A stretch of DNA of 64,000 bases from Gilvimarinus japonicus. GTDB taxonomy: Bacteria > Pseudomonadota > Gammaproteobacteria > Pseudomonadales > Cellvibrionaceae. The stretch spans positions 1,054,001 to 1,118,000 of the forward strand of contig NZ_AP031500.1 in assembly GCF_042847215.1 (NCBI RefSeq). The letters run 5' to 3'. The notes under the pieces are model-generated. The model was given only the letters and a program-made list of their open reading frames with translations. It searched no databases and was not told the DNA's origin. Position 1 is the first letter of the stretch; each line of letters starts with the position of its first letter. The translations under genes were made by a program, and so were the position numbers. Positions 24,260 through 34,636 of this stretch are shown piece by piece.

Positions 24260-25477
24260 ATGAAGGGTGCAGTTGGGGCAATAGATCTGGCGGGTAGGGA
24301 ATGCGTCGATAACAGCAAGAGGGCTCGCATTGCGGACGCTTTGCTGTTTAGTATCGCTGTGATTGCGGCGGTTGGCTGCTCCGAGAAAGCGGATCACGCC
24401 GCCAGTGCGCCTGCTCCGGCAGTTGTGGTGTATGAGGTTACGGCAAAGCCTGTGGGCACCTACCGAGAGTTTGTCGGTCGCACTGAGGCATCCAAAAAAG
24501 TCGATTTAAAAGCCCGGGTAGAGGGCGAGTTGATCTCGCGACACTTTGTCGAGGGAGCGTTAGTGAGCGACGGGCAGCTCTTATTTGAAATTGACGATGC
24601 GCCTTATCGCGCTGCCTTGCAAAGTGCCGAGGCTGAGCTCGAGCGCGCTACGAGTGAGGTGGAGCGCACAGAAAAAGAGTTCGCCCGCGGCAAACAATTG
24701 GCTCCGGACGGTTATCTGAGTCAACAAGACCTCGATAAGCTGAAAGCGGCGGCAAGTCAGGCAAAGTCGGCTTTAAAAGCCGCTGAGTCAAACCTCAAAA
24801 ACAGCCATATTAACTTAAGTTACACTCGCATCAGCGCGCCTTTCTCGGGCCTTGTGGGTAAAGCGCGGTATAACGTGGGCGAAATCGTCGGCCCCACCAG
24901 CGAGCCCTTGGCTGAGCTCAGCGCGTCCGACCCAATTTACGTTAACTTTCAGCTGGAAGAGAGTGCGTACATATCCTACCTGCAACAGCGCCACCGTGCC
25001 GACAGTATTAATCAAGATTCGCCGGTAGACATCGCTTTGCGTTTACCTAACAACGATATTTACCCCCGCCCCGGAACGCTCACCTTTGCAGATACTAAAA
25101 TTGACGCAACCATGGGCTCTGTGAACTTACGTGCCGAGTTTGCCAATAGCCGTGGGCTCGTGATGCCGGGGATGTATGTGACGGTGCTGGCTGAAGGGCG
25201 TGATAAGCAGACGATGCCGGTTATCCCTCAGGCGGCAGTACAGTCCGGGCAAGATGGCTACTCGGTTTTGGTGGTGGACGACGACAACAAAGTCGCGCAG
25301 CGTATCCTGCAAATGGGGCGTCGTTTGGGGCCAATGTGGGCGGTTACCAATGGCTTAGAGGCGGGCGAGCACATCATTATTGACGGTTTGCAAAAAGTGC
25401 ATGCCGGAATCGTTGTTGCACCTGAGGTGCGTGATGTGGATCCGGTGACCGGCGCAATTGCCGCCGATAGCGAATAA
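24260..25477 (+). CDS. RND efflux periplasmic adaptor (MexE/AcrA-like lipoprotein), first pair
   Basis: The 405-residue membrane-fusion protein has a lipoprotein signal with lipobox AAVGC (about residues 32-36 from ATG 24260). Its order is lipoyl half (about 65-100), coiled-coil hairpin (about 100-170), second lipoyl half, beta-barrel and membrane-proximal domain to residue 380. It bridges the pump to an outer-membrane channel. The start could also be GTG at 24248. Its stop is 20 bases before the pump, so the two are one operon. No OMF gene follows. Confidence 0.88.
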   Translation: MKGAVGAIDLAGRECVDNSKRARIADALLFSIAVIAAVGCSEKADHAASAPAPAVVVYEVTAKPVGTYREFVGRTEASKKVDLKARVEGELISRHFVEGALVSDGQLLFEIDDAPYRAALQSAEAELERATSEVERTEKEFARGKQLAPDGYLSQQDLDKLKAAASQAKSALKAAESNLKNSHINLSYTRISAPFSGLVGKARYNVGEIVGPTSEPLAELSASDPIYVNFQLEESAYISYLQQRHRADSINQDSPVDIALRLPNNDIYPRPGTLTFADTKIDATMGSVNLRAEFANSRGLVMPGMYVTVLAEGRDKQTMPVIPQAAVQSGQDGYSVLVVDDDNKVAQRILQMGRRLGPMWAVTNGLEAGEHIIIDGLQKVHAGIVVAPEVRDVDPVTGAIAADSE

Positions 25478-25497
25478 TCGCCCGATAGGGAATTGCC

Positions 25498-28400
25498 ATG
25501 ATTAGCAGGACGTTTATATACCGCCCCAAGTTTGCCTTTGTCATATCGATTGTCATCACGCTAGTGGGGTTGTTGGCCATCACCCTGTTGCCGGTGAACC
25601 TATATCCAGAGCTCACACCACCTAAAGTACAAGTGTCCGCCACTTACCCTGGCGCTAGCGCTCAGGTAGTCGAAGACTCACTGCTGCGACCACTGGAGGA
25701 GCAAATTAATGGCGTAGAGGACATGCTGTACATTGAATCTACCGCTAACAACAACGGTGCCGCTAATATCATTATTACCTTTGCCGCTGGCGCTGATGTG
25801 GATATGGCGCAGGTGAATGTGCAAAACCGAGTTGCTTTGGCGGAGCCTTTTTTACCCGAAGAGGCTAAACGGCAAGGGATTCGGGTGCGCAAGCAAGCCA
25901 CTAATATGCTGCTGGGGATTAACTTGATTGCCAAGCCCGGCTTTGAGCATATGGATGCGCTGTATTTAAGTAACTACGCGACTAATAATTTAGTCGAGCC
26001 GTTAGCGCGAGTCCCCGGTGCCGCCAACGTCAACGTGATGGGCGATAAGTCTTATGCCATGCGCTTATGGTTAAACCCCGACCGTATGAGCGCACTCAAT
26101 ATTACAGTAACCGATATTACCAATGCGCTGCGCGAGCAAAACCTGATTGTCGCTGCGGGTAAGTTTGGCCAAAATCCTGCCCCCGATGCACAACAATTTG
26201 AATACAGTATTCAGGCGCGGGGGCGACTGGAAGATACCAAAGAGTTTGGCGATATTATTTTGCGAGCTGATGATGAAGGCGCCTTGGTTCGCGTTAGGGA
26301 CGTGGCGCGTATCGAGCTGGGCTCAAAAAGTTATGGTATTCAATCTAAATTAAATAATAAAGAAACGGCATTTGTTGTGCTGTACCAGTTGCCAGAGGCA
26401 AATGCCACCGCTGTTGCTACAGCGGCGCGCAAGGTGATGGCTAAGCTCGGAGCCAATTTGCCAGAAGGGCTTGAGTTTAAAATTATTTTTGATTCCACCC
26501 GGTTTATCGAACGGTCGATTGAGGAGGTGGTGAAAACACTGGTACAGGCGATATTTCTTGTAATTGCGGTGGTGTTTTTATTTTTGCAAAACTGGCGTGC
26601 GACTTTGATTCCAACCGTTGCGATTCCGGTTTCCTTAATTGGTACCTTCGCTTGTATGCTGATTTTGGGCTACTCAATCAATACCATTACACTTTTTGGC
26701 TTAGTGCTCGCTATCGGGGTCGTGGTCGACGATGCCATTATTGTCATCGAGAACGTAGAGCGAATTCTGGCTGAAGAGCGCTGCAGTGTTCGCGAGGCGA
26801 CCTTAAAAAGTATGAAGCAGGTTACCGGCCCCATTGTTGCCACCACCTTGGTGTTATTAGCGGTATTTGTTCCGGTGGGGTTTATGCCCGGGATAACCGG
26901 CGAGTTATACAAGCAGTTCTCGGTGACGATATCGTGTGCAGTGCTAATCTCCTCCATTAACGCATTAACCTTAAGCCCCGCCCTGTGTGCTGTTTTGTTA
27001 AAGCCTGAAAACAAACCGATTGCGGTAATGGCGCCGGTCGAGAAGGGGCTGGCAGCATTAACTCGAGGCTATCAAGCACTCATTGGCGGTTTGCTAAAGC
27101 GCGCTGGGCGTATGGGCGTGGCTGTCGTTTTATTGTTTGCAGCGTTGGCCTGGTTAGCCATAAATGTGCCCACTGGGTTCGTTCCCGATGAAGACCAAGG
27201 CTACCTGTTTGTCGATGTCCAACTGCCCGATGCTGCCTCTAGCCAGCGCAGCGTGCGTGTACTGGAGGACATTACTGAGATGACGCTGCGTCAGCCTGGG
27301 GTGAGTGATTTTATTTCGGTTGCGGGCTTTAGCTTGCTGGGTGGTGTGGGCTCTAACAATGGCTTTGGCATTGTGGTGTTGGATGACTGGGAAGATCGCA
27401 CCGAGCCTGCGCTAAGCGTTGCCGCGTTGCTGCAAAAGTTGCAAGGCTTATATTGGGCTATGCCAGAGGCGCGGGTGATGACTTTTAACTTGCCGCCCAT
27501 TCCCGGCCTGGGTGCCTCTAGCGGTTTTGAGTTTCAGCTGCAGGATACCGCTGGACGCTCGCCTGAAGCACTGGCCCGAGCGCTGAACGGCTTAGTGTAT
27601 GCCGCCAATAGCGACGCGGAATTAAGTCAAGTGTTTAGTACCTACCGCGCTAATGTGCCGCAGTATTTTCTTGATGTGGACCGCACCAAAGCCAAGGCGC
27701 AAGGCGTATCCATTGGCGATATTTTTACTACTTTGCAGGCACATCTGGGGTCTCTTTATGTCAACGATTTTAATCAGTTTTCACGCACCTACCGGGTGAT
27801 GATTCAGGCCGATAGTCAGTACCGCCTTGGGCCAGACGACTTGCGCCACTATTACGTGCGCAATAATGCCGGTGAGATGGTACCGCTTATGACCTTGGCA
27901 AGCTTGTCGCCTGTGCAAGGGCCCACCAGTATTAATCACTTTAATTTGTATCGCTCCGCGACGGTCACCGGTGAGGCCGCGGCCGGTTTAAGCTCCGGTC
28001 AAGCGATTGCCGCGATGAACCGGGTTGCGCAATATCTACCCGAAGGGTTTGTCTATGAGTGGTCGGGGCAGTCTAAGCAAGAGATTGATGCCGGTAATTT
28101 AGCGCCGTTTTTATTCGCCTTGGCGCTATTGTTTGTCTACTTATTTTTAGTGGCGTTATATGAAAGTTGGACGATTCCGGTTGCCGTTTTGTTGGCGGTG
28201 CCGGTAGCCATTTTCGGTGCTTTTTTTGCCTTGCAGTTGGCTGGGCTCGACAACAACATATACGCGCAGATTGGCATGGTGTTGCTGATCGGTATGTCGG
28301 CAAAAACGGCGATCTTGATCGTGGAGTTTGCGATGGAGCAGCGCCGCGAGGGCAAGTCGATTTTTGATGCCGCTTATATCGCCGCGCACTTACGGTTTCG

Positions 28401-28638
28401 CGCGGTGTTAATGACGGCGCTGTCATTCGTTCTGGGCGTACTGCCGTTGGTGTTCTCGTCCGGTGCGGGTGCGGCGTCGCGAATTTCGCTGGGTTTTACG
28501 GTGTTTGGCGGTATGCTGGCGGCCTCTGTGTTGGGCACTTTGTTGATTCCGCTATTTTATTGGGCTGTGCAACACCTGCGTGAGCGAATTGGCGGCCCGG
28601 CCAAATCGGGCCAGCCGGAGTCCCAGACCGCAGTGTAA
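25498..28638 (+). CDS. RND multidrug efflux pump, HAE1 family, first pair
   Basis: The 1046-residue inner-membrane proton antiporter has twelve transmembrane helices with two large periplasmic loops, the AcrB/MexB/MexF architecture. The proton-relay Asp pair is present in GVVVDDAIIVIEN (TM4), and the relay Lys in GMSAKTAILIVEF (TM10). The phrase PGASAQVVEDS opens the porter domain. Length is typical (E. coli AcrB 1049). Substrates cannot be told. It follows its adaptor by 20 bases and is followed by 158 bases before a second pair. Confidence 0.93.
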   Translation: MISRTFIYRPKFAFVISIVITLVGLLAITLLPVNLYPELTPPKVQVSATYPGASAQVVEDSLLRPLEEQINGVEDMLYIESTANNNGAANIIITFAAGADVDMAQVNVQNRVALAEPFLPEEAKRQGIRVRKQATNMLLGINLIAKPGFEHMDALYLSNYATNNLVEPLARVPGAANVNVMGDKSYAMRLWLNPDRMSALNITVTDITNALREQNLIVAAGKFGQNPAPDAQQFEYSIQARGRLEDTKEFGDIILRADDEGALVRVRDVARIELGSKSYGIQSKLNNKETAFVVLYQLPEANATAVATAARKVMAKLGANLPEGLEFKIIFDSTRFIERSIEEVVKTLVQAIFLVIAVVFLFLQNWRATLIPTVAIPVSLIGTFACMLILGYSINTITLFGLVLAIGVVVDDAIIVIENVERILAEERCSVREATLKSMKQVTGPIVATTLVLLAVFVPVGFMPGITGELYKQFSVTISCAVLISSINALTLSPALCAVLLKPENKPIAVMAPVEKGLAALTRGYQALIGGLLKRAGRMGVAVVLLFAALAWLAINVPTGFVPDEDQGYLFVDVQLPDAASSQRSVRVLEDITEMTLRQPGVSDFISVAGFSLLGGVGSNNGFGIVVLDDWEDRTEPALSVAALLQKLQGLYWAMPEARVMTFNLPPIPGLGASSGFEFQLQDTAGRSPEALARALNGLVYAANSDAELSQVFSTYRANVPQYFLDVDRTKAKAQGVSIGDIFTTLQAHLGSLYVNDFNQFSRTYRVMIQADSQYRLGPDDLRHYYVRNNAGEMVPLMTLASLSPVQGPTSINHFNLYRSATVTGEAAAGLSSGQAIAAMNRVAQYLPEGFVYEWSGQSKQEIDAGNLAPFLFALALLFVYLFLVALYESWTIPVAVLLAVPVAIFGAFFALQLAGLDNNIYAQIGMVLLIGMSAKTAILIVEFAMEQRREGKSIFDAAYIAAHLRFRAVLMTALSFVLGVLPLVFSSGAGAASRISLGFTVFGGMLAASVLGTLLIPLFYWAVQHLRERIGGPAKSGQPESQTAV

Positions 28639-28796
28639 GGTTTCGGCTCTAGCGCAGCGCTCAGCTGTGCTCGCCTGGAGTGGTAGGATATTTACAGTTC
28701 CTTACCTGTTTCGTGTGTAACTTCTCATTCCCACCCGTAAAATAGTTTTATTACTAATAATGCTCTGTGATAAGGGCCTAGATTTGGAGTGCCTCT

Positions 28797-29936
28797 GTGC
28801 CCAATAAACCGTCGACCCGTTTACCTGTGTGTATGCGTGGCAAACTATTACTCGCTTTTGCCTCACTGTGGTTTTTGGCCGGTTGCACTGACGAGGCCAC
28901 CCTTAAGCCCGGCGCTGGTGGTTCTAAAGCGCGACCAGTGATTGCTGCCAAGGTCGCGTTAAGTGCCGAGCAAGTGAATGTTGAGGCCGTGGGTACGTCC
29001 CGTGCGCTGCAGTCGGTTGCCGTGCGTCCCCGCGTGGCGGGGCAGGTGACCGAGGTGGGTATCGAGCCCGGACAAAAAGTTACCGAAGGGCAGGTGTTGT
29101 TGCGCTTGGATGCCCGCGATGAAGCGCTGGCGCTGCGCAACGCCGAGGTCGAACTGGCCGATGCCGAGCGCTTGTTAACCCGTTACCGTCAAACCAAAGA
29201 CAGCGGCGCGGTAACAGAGTCGGCGCTCGACGACGCCGAAAGTGCGGTGGCGCGCGCACAAATTGCCGTTGATCGCGCCCGTGTCGACTTGGAATACCAA
29301 AAGGTGGTGGCCCCATTTGCCGGTTACGTTGGTTTAAGTGATATTGATCCGGGCGCCTGGGTTGATAACAGCACTGTGATCACCACCATTGATGATCGCA
29401 GTGTATTGTTGGTGACCTTTGCTTTGCCGGAGTTGTTGTTGGGTCAGATCCAGCCGGGCCAAAGCATTGAGCTTGCGACCTGGCGCGAAAACTCGGTAAC
29501 GGCGCAGGGGCAGGTGGTCTCAATCGACAGTCGGGTCGATGAGAATGAGCGGACCTTTAAGGTGCGAGCTCATGTGGATAACAGTGCAGATTTACTGCGC
29601 CCCGGGATGAGCTTTCGTATCGCTTTATCGCTGACCGGTAATACTTATGTTCTGGTGCCCGAGGTGTCCTTGCAGTGGGGAGCGCGTGGCTCGTTTGTCT
29701 GGGCCATTGAGAATGGCGTGGCTAAGCGAAAACTAGCGACCATCGTTCAGCGCCGCGCGGGTGAAGTTTTGGTGAACAGCGAGTTGCAAGATGGTGCGTT
29801 GGTTGTGCTGGAAGGCATTCAAATGGTTCGTGAAGGTCAACCGGTTAAGGTTGCCGAAGTGCGCGAGTTAAACAGTCAGTCCTCTAATACCGCAGCCTCA
29901 GATGCCGCCGAGAATAAAGAGGTGAGCGGTGAGTGA
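28797..29936 (+). CDS. RND efflux periplasmic adaptor (MdtA/MexE-like lipoprotein), second pair
   Basis: A 379-residue adaptor with lipobox LAGC (lipid Cys at about residue 29) and the same hairpin, lipoyl, beta-barrel order as the first. The GTG start at 28797 is supported by a GGAG site eight bases before; ATG at 28833 is an alternative. Its sequence differs clearly from the first adaptor, so the two pairs are not a recent duplication. It overlaps the next gene by eight bases. Confidence 0.88.
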   Translation: MPNKPSTRLPVCMRGKLLLAFASLWFLAGCTDEATLKPGAGGSKARPVIAAKVALSAEQVNVEAVGTSRALQSVAVRPRVAGQVTEVGIEPGQKVTEGQVLLRLDARDEALALRNAEVELADAERLLTRYRQTKDSGAVTESALDDAESAVARAQIAVDRARVDLEYQKVVAPFAGYVGLSDIDPGAWVDNSTVITTIDDRSVLLVTFALPELLLGQIQPGQSIELATWRENSVTAQGQVVSIDSRVDENERTFKVRAHVDNSADLLRPGMSFRIALSLTGNTYVLVPEVSLQWGARGSFVWAIENGVAKRKLATIVQRRAGEVLVNSELQDGALVVLEGIQMVREGQPVKVAEVRELNSQSSNTAASDAAENKEVSGE

Positions 29937-32900
29937 TACTTCTGGTTCGCTGCATAAAGAGGATTTGGCCAGCCTAAGCATCCGGCGCCCGATTCTTATT
30001 CTGGTATTGAATCTCTTAATTGCCATTGCCGGGCTGGCGGCGATTATGGCGGTCGAGGTGCGCGAGTTGCCGGACGTCGACCGACCGCAGGTGTCCGTGC
30101 GCGGTGTATACCCCGGCGCCTCGCCCGAAACCATGGATGCCGAGGTCACCAGTATTGTCGAGGGCGCGGTGGCACGGGTATCTGGCATTCGCAATATTCG
30201 CTCGTCCAGTGAAGAGAATAACTTTCGCCTGCATGTCGAGTTCTCACCCAATGCCGACTTAAACAGTGCCGCCTCGGATGTTCGTGAGGCGGTAAGTCGG
30301 GTCGAGCGGGATTTGCCGCCGGATATGGAATCTTTGACGGTGGTCAAGGCCGATCCTAACGCCAATCCGATTATCAACCTAGCGCTGGTCAGCGAGCAAA
30401 TGGGGGAGCTGGAGTTAACCCGCCGCGCCGAGAAGGATTTGATTCCCGAGCTTGTTTCCATTGACGGCGTGGCCGATGTCGTTCTGTTTGGTCAGCGGCA
30501 AAAAATTCTGCGGGTGGTGATGGACCCGATCCGTTTGGCAAGCTTTGGTTTGGGCGTCACAGATGTGGCCGATGCCCTGCGTCAAGCTCCGTTCGATGTA
30601 CCCTCCGGAAGTTTTCGCTCGGGCGATTTGGAGTTGCTGGTACGCGCCGATGCCTCGGCGGTGACCGAGCGCGAGCTGCAAAGTATTGTGATTGAAGGCA
30701 ATACCCGCTTGGCCGATGTGGCTCAGGTGTTTTTTGCGCCGGAAGACGCCGAGTCTTATGTGCGGCTCGATGGCCTGCCGGTGGTGGGGCTAGGGGTGGT
30801 GCGTCAGTCGCAATCCAATACCCTGGAGATCGCCGAGCGTGTGCATCAGGCGGTCGGGCGTTTGAACGAGCGCTTTAATGATTTTGAGTTGGTGGTAACG
30901 GAAGATAGCTCCAAGTTTATTAAAGGCTCAATGAGCGAAGTGCTGTTTAGTTTATTGCTGACGGTCAGCATCGTTATTATCACCATCTGGTTGTTTATTG
31001 GCTCGTTTCGGGTGACCTTGATCCCCAGTGTGGCGATACCGGTGGCTTTGATCGGCACGGTTGCGGCTATCTGGGCCATGGGTTTCTCGCTCAATATTTT
31101 GACGTTATTGGCGCTGGTGTTGGCCACCGGCTTGGTGGTGGATGACGCAATTGTGGTGCTAGAGAACATTCAGCGCCGCCGCCATCAAGGTCTCGGTGCG
31201 CGGGCGGCTGCAGTGCTCGGCACCCGGCAGGTTTTCTTCGCGGTGATTGCCACCACGGCGGTGTTGATTTCAGTGTTTGTACCGGTGGCGATGCTGCCCA
31301 GTACCGCGGGGCGCTTGTTCCGTGAGTTTGGTTTTGTGTTGGCGTTTGCGGTGGGGATATCTTCGTTTGTTGCGTTGTCGCTAGTGCCGGCAATGGCGGC
31401 GCGTATTGTGCCGGAGCGCAGTAACGAATCGCACCCGATACGCGACCGGCTGCAGAGCTTTGGTAATCGTATCGCAAAGGCGTACTCGCGCGCGCTTGCG
31501 TTGGTTCTGCGCCATAGTGTGATCGCGGTGATTGCTGCGGTATTGGCTATTGCCGGCAGTGCATTGTTGTACCAGTTTATTCCTCAGGAATTATTGCCGG
31601 AGGAGGACCGCGGTGTTATCTACGTCGATGCCACCGGCCCCGATGGCACCGGGCTTGAATACACTGAGCGCCAAGTCAACGCGATGGAGGCCCGGGTGCA
31701 ACCGCTGCTGGATTCCGGTGAGGCGACGCAGTTATTTTCGATTGTGGGTCGCTATGATCCTAACCGCGGCCGGGTGATTTTACCGCTGGCCGATTGGGAA
31801 GCTCGCCGTCGCACACAGCAAGAGATGATGGACGAGCTAAGTGGCTCAATGAGTGAAATCCCCGGCGCTTTTGTCAGGGTTTCCAGTACCAACAGCCTTG
31901 GCTTATGGAACGGCGGCGGGGGCATAGACGTAGCCCTAGTCGGTAGCGATTACGATGAAATTTTTGTCGCGGCAGAAAGTTTTGCGCGCGCGATCGAAGA
32001 GCAGTTGCCTAACCTTTCGCAGCCTGATGTTCAGTTCCAGCCGACTCAACCCCAGCTGTCTGTCACCATCGACCGGCGCCGAGCATCGGACTTAAATATC
32101 CCGCTGGACAACATATCCGCGACTTTGCGGGCGATGGTCGATGGTTACGACTTGGTTGATTTAAGTGTCGAGGATGAGGCGATTCCGATTATTTTGGAGT
32201 CGTCCGGCAATCAAATTAATGATCCGGGCGATCTGGTTAATTTGTTTGTTAGCACCCGCGATGGGCGTCTACTGCCATTGTCGTCGGTGGTGACCTTAAG
32301 CGAGCACGCAGTAGCGGCGGAGCTGGATCGGCACAAACAAAGGCGCGCTATTGAAATCGACATAAACCTCGACAGTGGCTATCCGCTGCAGTCGGCGGTC
32401 AACGATTTACGTGCATTGGCCGAGCGTGAGTTACCGCCGGGGATTGGCTTGATCTTTTTAGGCGAGGCCGAGACCCTGGATGAAACTGCACACGAGGTCA
32501 CTGTGACCTATATCATTGCACTGTTAGTGGTGTTCTTGGTGCTCTGTGCTCAGTTTGAAAGCTTTACCAGTGCGGTGATTGTAATGTTAACCGTGCCCTT
32601 TGGTATTGCTGCGGCTATCGTAGCGCTGCTGCTAACGGGCACCAGTATTAACGTCTACTCGCAAATTGGTTTGGTGATGTTAATTGGCCTGATGGCCAAA
32701 AACGGCATCTTATTGGTGGAGTTTGCCGATCAGCTGCGCGATCAGGGCCGCTCGGTACTGCAAGCGGTGCAAACGGCCGCCGCCGTGCGATTGCGCCCGA
32801 TTGTGATGACGATGATGTCCACGGTGTTGGGTGGGCTGCCGTTGATTTTGAGTGCCGGCCCCGGCGCCGAAGCCCGACGCGCTATTGGCTGGGTGGTGTT

Positions 32901-33063
32901 TGGTGGTCTAGGTATCGCCGCCGTGTTTACACTGTTTTTGACGCCGGTGGTGTACTTACTGGTGGCGCGTTGGTCTGCCGCCCGCGCAACCCAGAGCCAG
33001 CGTTTGGCCTCTGAGTTGGAAGAGGCGGCGAGTATTCCCGATGATCACAGTGAATATCACTAA
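29929..33063 (+). CDS. RND multidrug efflux pump, HAE1 family, second pair
   Basis: The 1044-residue pump starts GTG inside the adaptor's last codons (overlap of eight bases, AGAGG site upstream), so the two are translationally coupled. The relay Asp pair is in GLVVDDAIVVLEN and the Lys in GLMAKNGILLVEF. The opening PGASPETMDAEV and the absence of a CusA-like methionine relay favour organic-solute efflux. It diverges from the first pump in sequence. No outer-membrane channel gene is present within the window, so both pumps rely on a channel elsewhere. Confidence 0.93.
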   Translation: MSDTSGSLHKEDLASLSIRRPILILVLNLLIAIAGLAAIMAVEVRELPDVDRPQVSVRGVYPGASPETMDAEVTSIVEGAVARVSGIRNIRSSSEENNFRLHVEFSPNADLNSAASDVREAVSRVERDLPPDMESLTVVKADPNANPIINLALVSEQMGELELTRRAEKDLIPELVSIDGVADVVLFGQRQKILRVVMDPIRLASFGLGVTDVADALRQAPFDVPSGSFRSGDLELLVRADASAVTERELQSIVIEGNTRLADVAQVFFAPEDAESYVRLDGLPVVGLGVVRQSQSNTLEIAERVHQAVGRLNERFNDFELVVTEDSSKFIKGSMSEVLFSLLLTVSIVIITIWLFIGSFRVTLIPSVAIPVALIGTVAAIWAMGFSLNILTLLALVLATGLVVDDAIVVLENIQRRRHQGLGARAAAVLGTRQVFFAVIATTAVLISVFVPVAMLPSTAGRLFREFGFVLAFAVGISSFVALSLVPAMAARIVPERSNESHPIRDRLQSFGNRIAKAYSRALALVLRHSVIAVIAAVLAIAGSALLYQFIPQELLPEEDRGVIYVDATGPDGTGLEYTERQVNAMEARVQPLLDSGEATQLFSIVGRYDPNRGRVILPLADWEARRRTQQEMMDELSGSMSEIPGAFVRVSSTNSLGLWNGGGGIDVALVGSDYDEIFVAAESFARAIEEQLPNLSQPDVQFQPTQPQLSVTIDRRRASDLNIPLDNISATLRAMVDGYDLVDLSVEDEAIPIILESSGNQINDPGDLVNLFVSTRDGRLLPLSSVVTLSEHAVAAELDRHKQRRAIEIDINLDSGYPLQSAVNDLRALAERELPPGIGLIFLGEAETLDETAHEVTVTYIIALLVVFLVLCAQFESFTSAVIVMLTVPFGIAAAIVALLLTGTSINVYSQIGLVMLIGLMAKNGILLVEFADQLRDQGRSVLQAVQTAAAVRLRPIVMTMMSTVLGGLPLILSAGPGAEARRAIGWVVFGGLGIAAVFTLFLTPVVYLLVARWSAARATQSQRLASELEEAASIPDDHSEYH

Positions 33064-33123
33064 ACGCGCAGGCCCGTCCCTGAGGTACAATGGCGGCTGC
33101 AATTTTGCGTTAGTGGAGGCGTG

Positions 33124-33438
33124 ATGAACCCCGTACAAGCCAGTATTGAGCAGGCGTTAACCGAACAATTTAGCCCGGCTTACTTAAGGGTGGTTAACGA
33201 AAGTCATATGCACAGCGTGCCGCCCAACTCGGAGACCCATTTTAAGGTTACCTTGGTAAGCCAAGCGCTGGAGGGCAAGCGCCAAGTGCAACGCCATCAG
33301 TTGGTGTATAGCGCGCTCACCGAGCAGTTAAAAGGGCCGGTGCACGCGCTGGCGCTGCACACCTTTAGCCCTGATGAGTGGGCGGCCGAGCAAAACGTGC
33401 CCGATTCACCCCACTGTTTAGGGGGCGGCAAGCGCTAA
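33124..33438 (+). CDS. bolA: BolA-family protein
   Basis: The 104-residue protein has the class II KH-like BolA fold with the metal-binding/RNA-contact segment VNESHMHSVPPNSETHF and HxH-type His residues. BolA works with monothiol glutaredoxins in iron-sulfur trafficking and as a morphogene in stationary phase. ATG 33124 follows a GTGGAGGC ribosome site. A GrxD gene is not next to it. IbaG would be another possible name; the ESHMH phrase and length fit BolA better. Confidence 0.87.
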   Translation: MNPVQASIEQALTEQFSPAYLRVVNESHMHSVPPNSETHFKVTLVSQALEGKRQVQRHQLVYSALTEQLKGPVHALALHTFSPDEWAAEQNVPDSPHCLGGGKR

Positions 33439-33572
33439 TACCGCCAATAGTCGGGCGGGCAAACACAGCGGTACTAGTGGCAAAAATGCTGGCTGTACAA
33501 AAAACAAGCGGTTATAATGCTCGCGATTTTAATCCGCCCGTCCTGGGCAGCTTTTAGGTAATTGTTTTTCTT

Positions 33573-34520
33573 ATGAATCAGTATGTTGTCGCTGCGCTGT
33601 ACAAATTTGTTGAGCTTCCCGATTACGAGGCGCTTAGCGTCCCTCTTAGAGCCGAGTGTGATCGTTTGGGTATAAAAGGCACTTTGTTGGTGGCCGCAGA
33701 AGGTATCAACGGTACCGTGTCCGGCTCGCGCGCAGGTATCGATACGCTGCTGGATTACTTAAAAAGCGACAGCCGCTTTGCTGACATCGAGCACAAAGAG
33801 TCGCTCTATGACGAACAGCCGTTTTACCGTATGAAGGTAAAACTGAAAAAAGAGATTGTCACCATGGGGGTCGAGGGTATCGACCCCAAACAGATCGTGG
33901 GCACCTATGTAAAACCGCAAGACTGGAACTCATTAATCAGCGACCCGGATGTGCTGGTGGTGGACACGCGCAACCATTACGAGTATGCCATTGGCAGCTT
34001 TGAGCGCGCGATAGACCCCGAGACGGAGACGTTTCGCGAGTTTCCCGCTTACGTTAAAGACAATCTAAACCCCGCCGAGCACAAAAAAGTCGCGATGTTT
34101 TGCACCGGTGGTATTCGCTGTGAGAAGGCCACGGCTTACATGAAAGAGCAGGGGTTTGACGAGGTGTACCATCTAGAGGGTGGGATTTTAAAGTACCTCG
34201 AAGAGGTCCCGGCCGACGAGAGCCTGTGGCGCGGCGAGTGTTTTGTGTTTGATAACCGTGTGGCGGTCAATCACGATCTGGAGCGCGGCTCGTTTGACCA
34301 GTGTTACGGCTGCCGCCATCCTATCACTGAAGATGAAATGGCCTCCGAGCTGTATATGAAGGGCGTGTGCTGCCCTCGTTGTCATCACAGTTTAAGCGAT
34401 GAGCAGAAAACCCGATTTGCCGAGCGACAAAAACAAATGGAGTTGGCTAAGGCGCGCAATGAAGTGCATTTGGGAGCGGAGCCGCCTGCCCGGCAAAAAA
34501 ATCGCCGAACGGCTGGCTAA
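33573..34520 (+). CDS. trhO: tRNA uridine(34) hydroxylase TrhO (rhodanese-like)
   Basis: TrhO (YceA) makes 5-hydroxyuridine at tRNA position 34 using oxygen. The 315-residue protein has the N-terminal acylphosphatase-like domain (about 1-90), a rhodanese domain (about 115-220) with active-site loop CTGGIRC (Cys177 and Cys183), and a C-terminal zinc-like region with CYGCRH and CCPRCHH. It is shorter at the C-terminus than E. coli TrhO (350). A TATAAT at 33513-33518 is a plausible -10 box. It is one of three position-34 modifiers within 8.5 kb. Confidence 0.92.
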   Translation: MNQYVVAALYKFVELPDYEALSVPLRAECDRLGIKGTLLVAAEGINGTVSGSRAGIDTLLDYLKSDSRFADIEHKESLYDEQPFYRMKVKLKKEIVTMGVEGIDPKQIVGTYVKPQDWNSLISDPDVLVVDTRNHYEYAIGSFERAIDPETETFREFPAYVKDNLNPAEHKKVAMFCTGGIRCEKATAYMKEQGFDEVYHLEGGILKYLEEVPADESLWRGECFVFDNRVAVNHDLERGSFDQCYGCRHPITEDEMASELYMKGVCCPRCHHSLSDEQKTRFAERQKQMELAKARNEVHLGAEPPARQKNRRTAG

Positions 34521-34636
34521 TACCTAGCTCTGGTGCGATTGTCGCGAAAGTGTCACAATTGCCGGATACCCTCTTTCATCCCCTAAGCGGTCGGCTTGCT
34601 CGATGGGGTTTATTTGTAGCAGAAAAGGTCAAAGCA

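Noticed and set aside
24260..33063. A complete tripartite efflux operon
   Set aside because: Two adaptor-pump pairs are present but no outer-membrane channel gene is found in the window.
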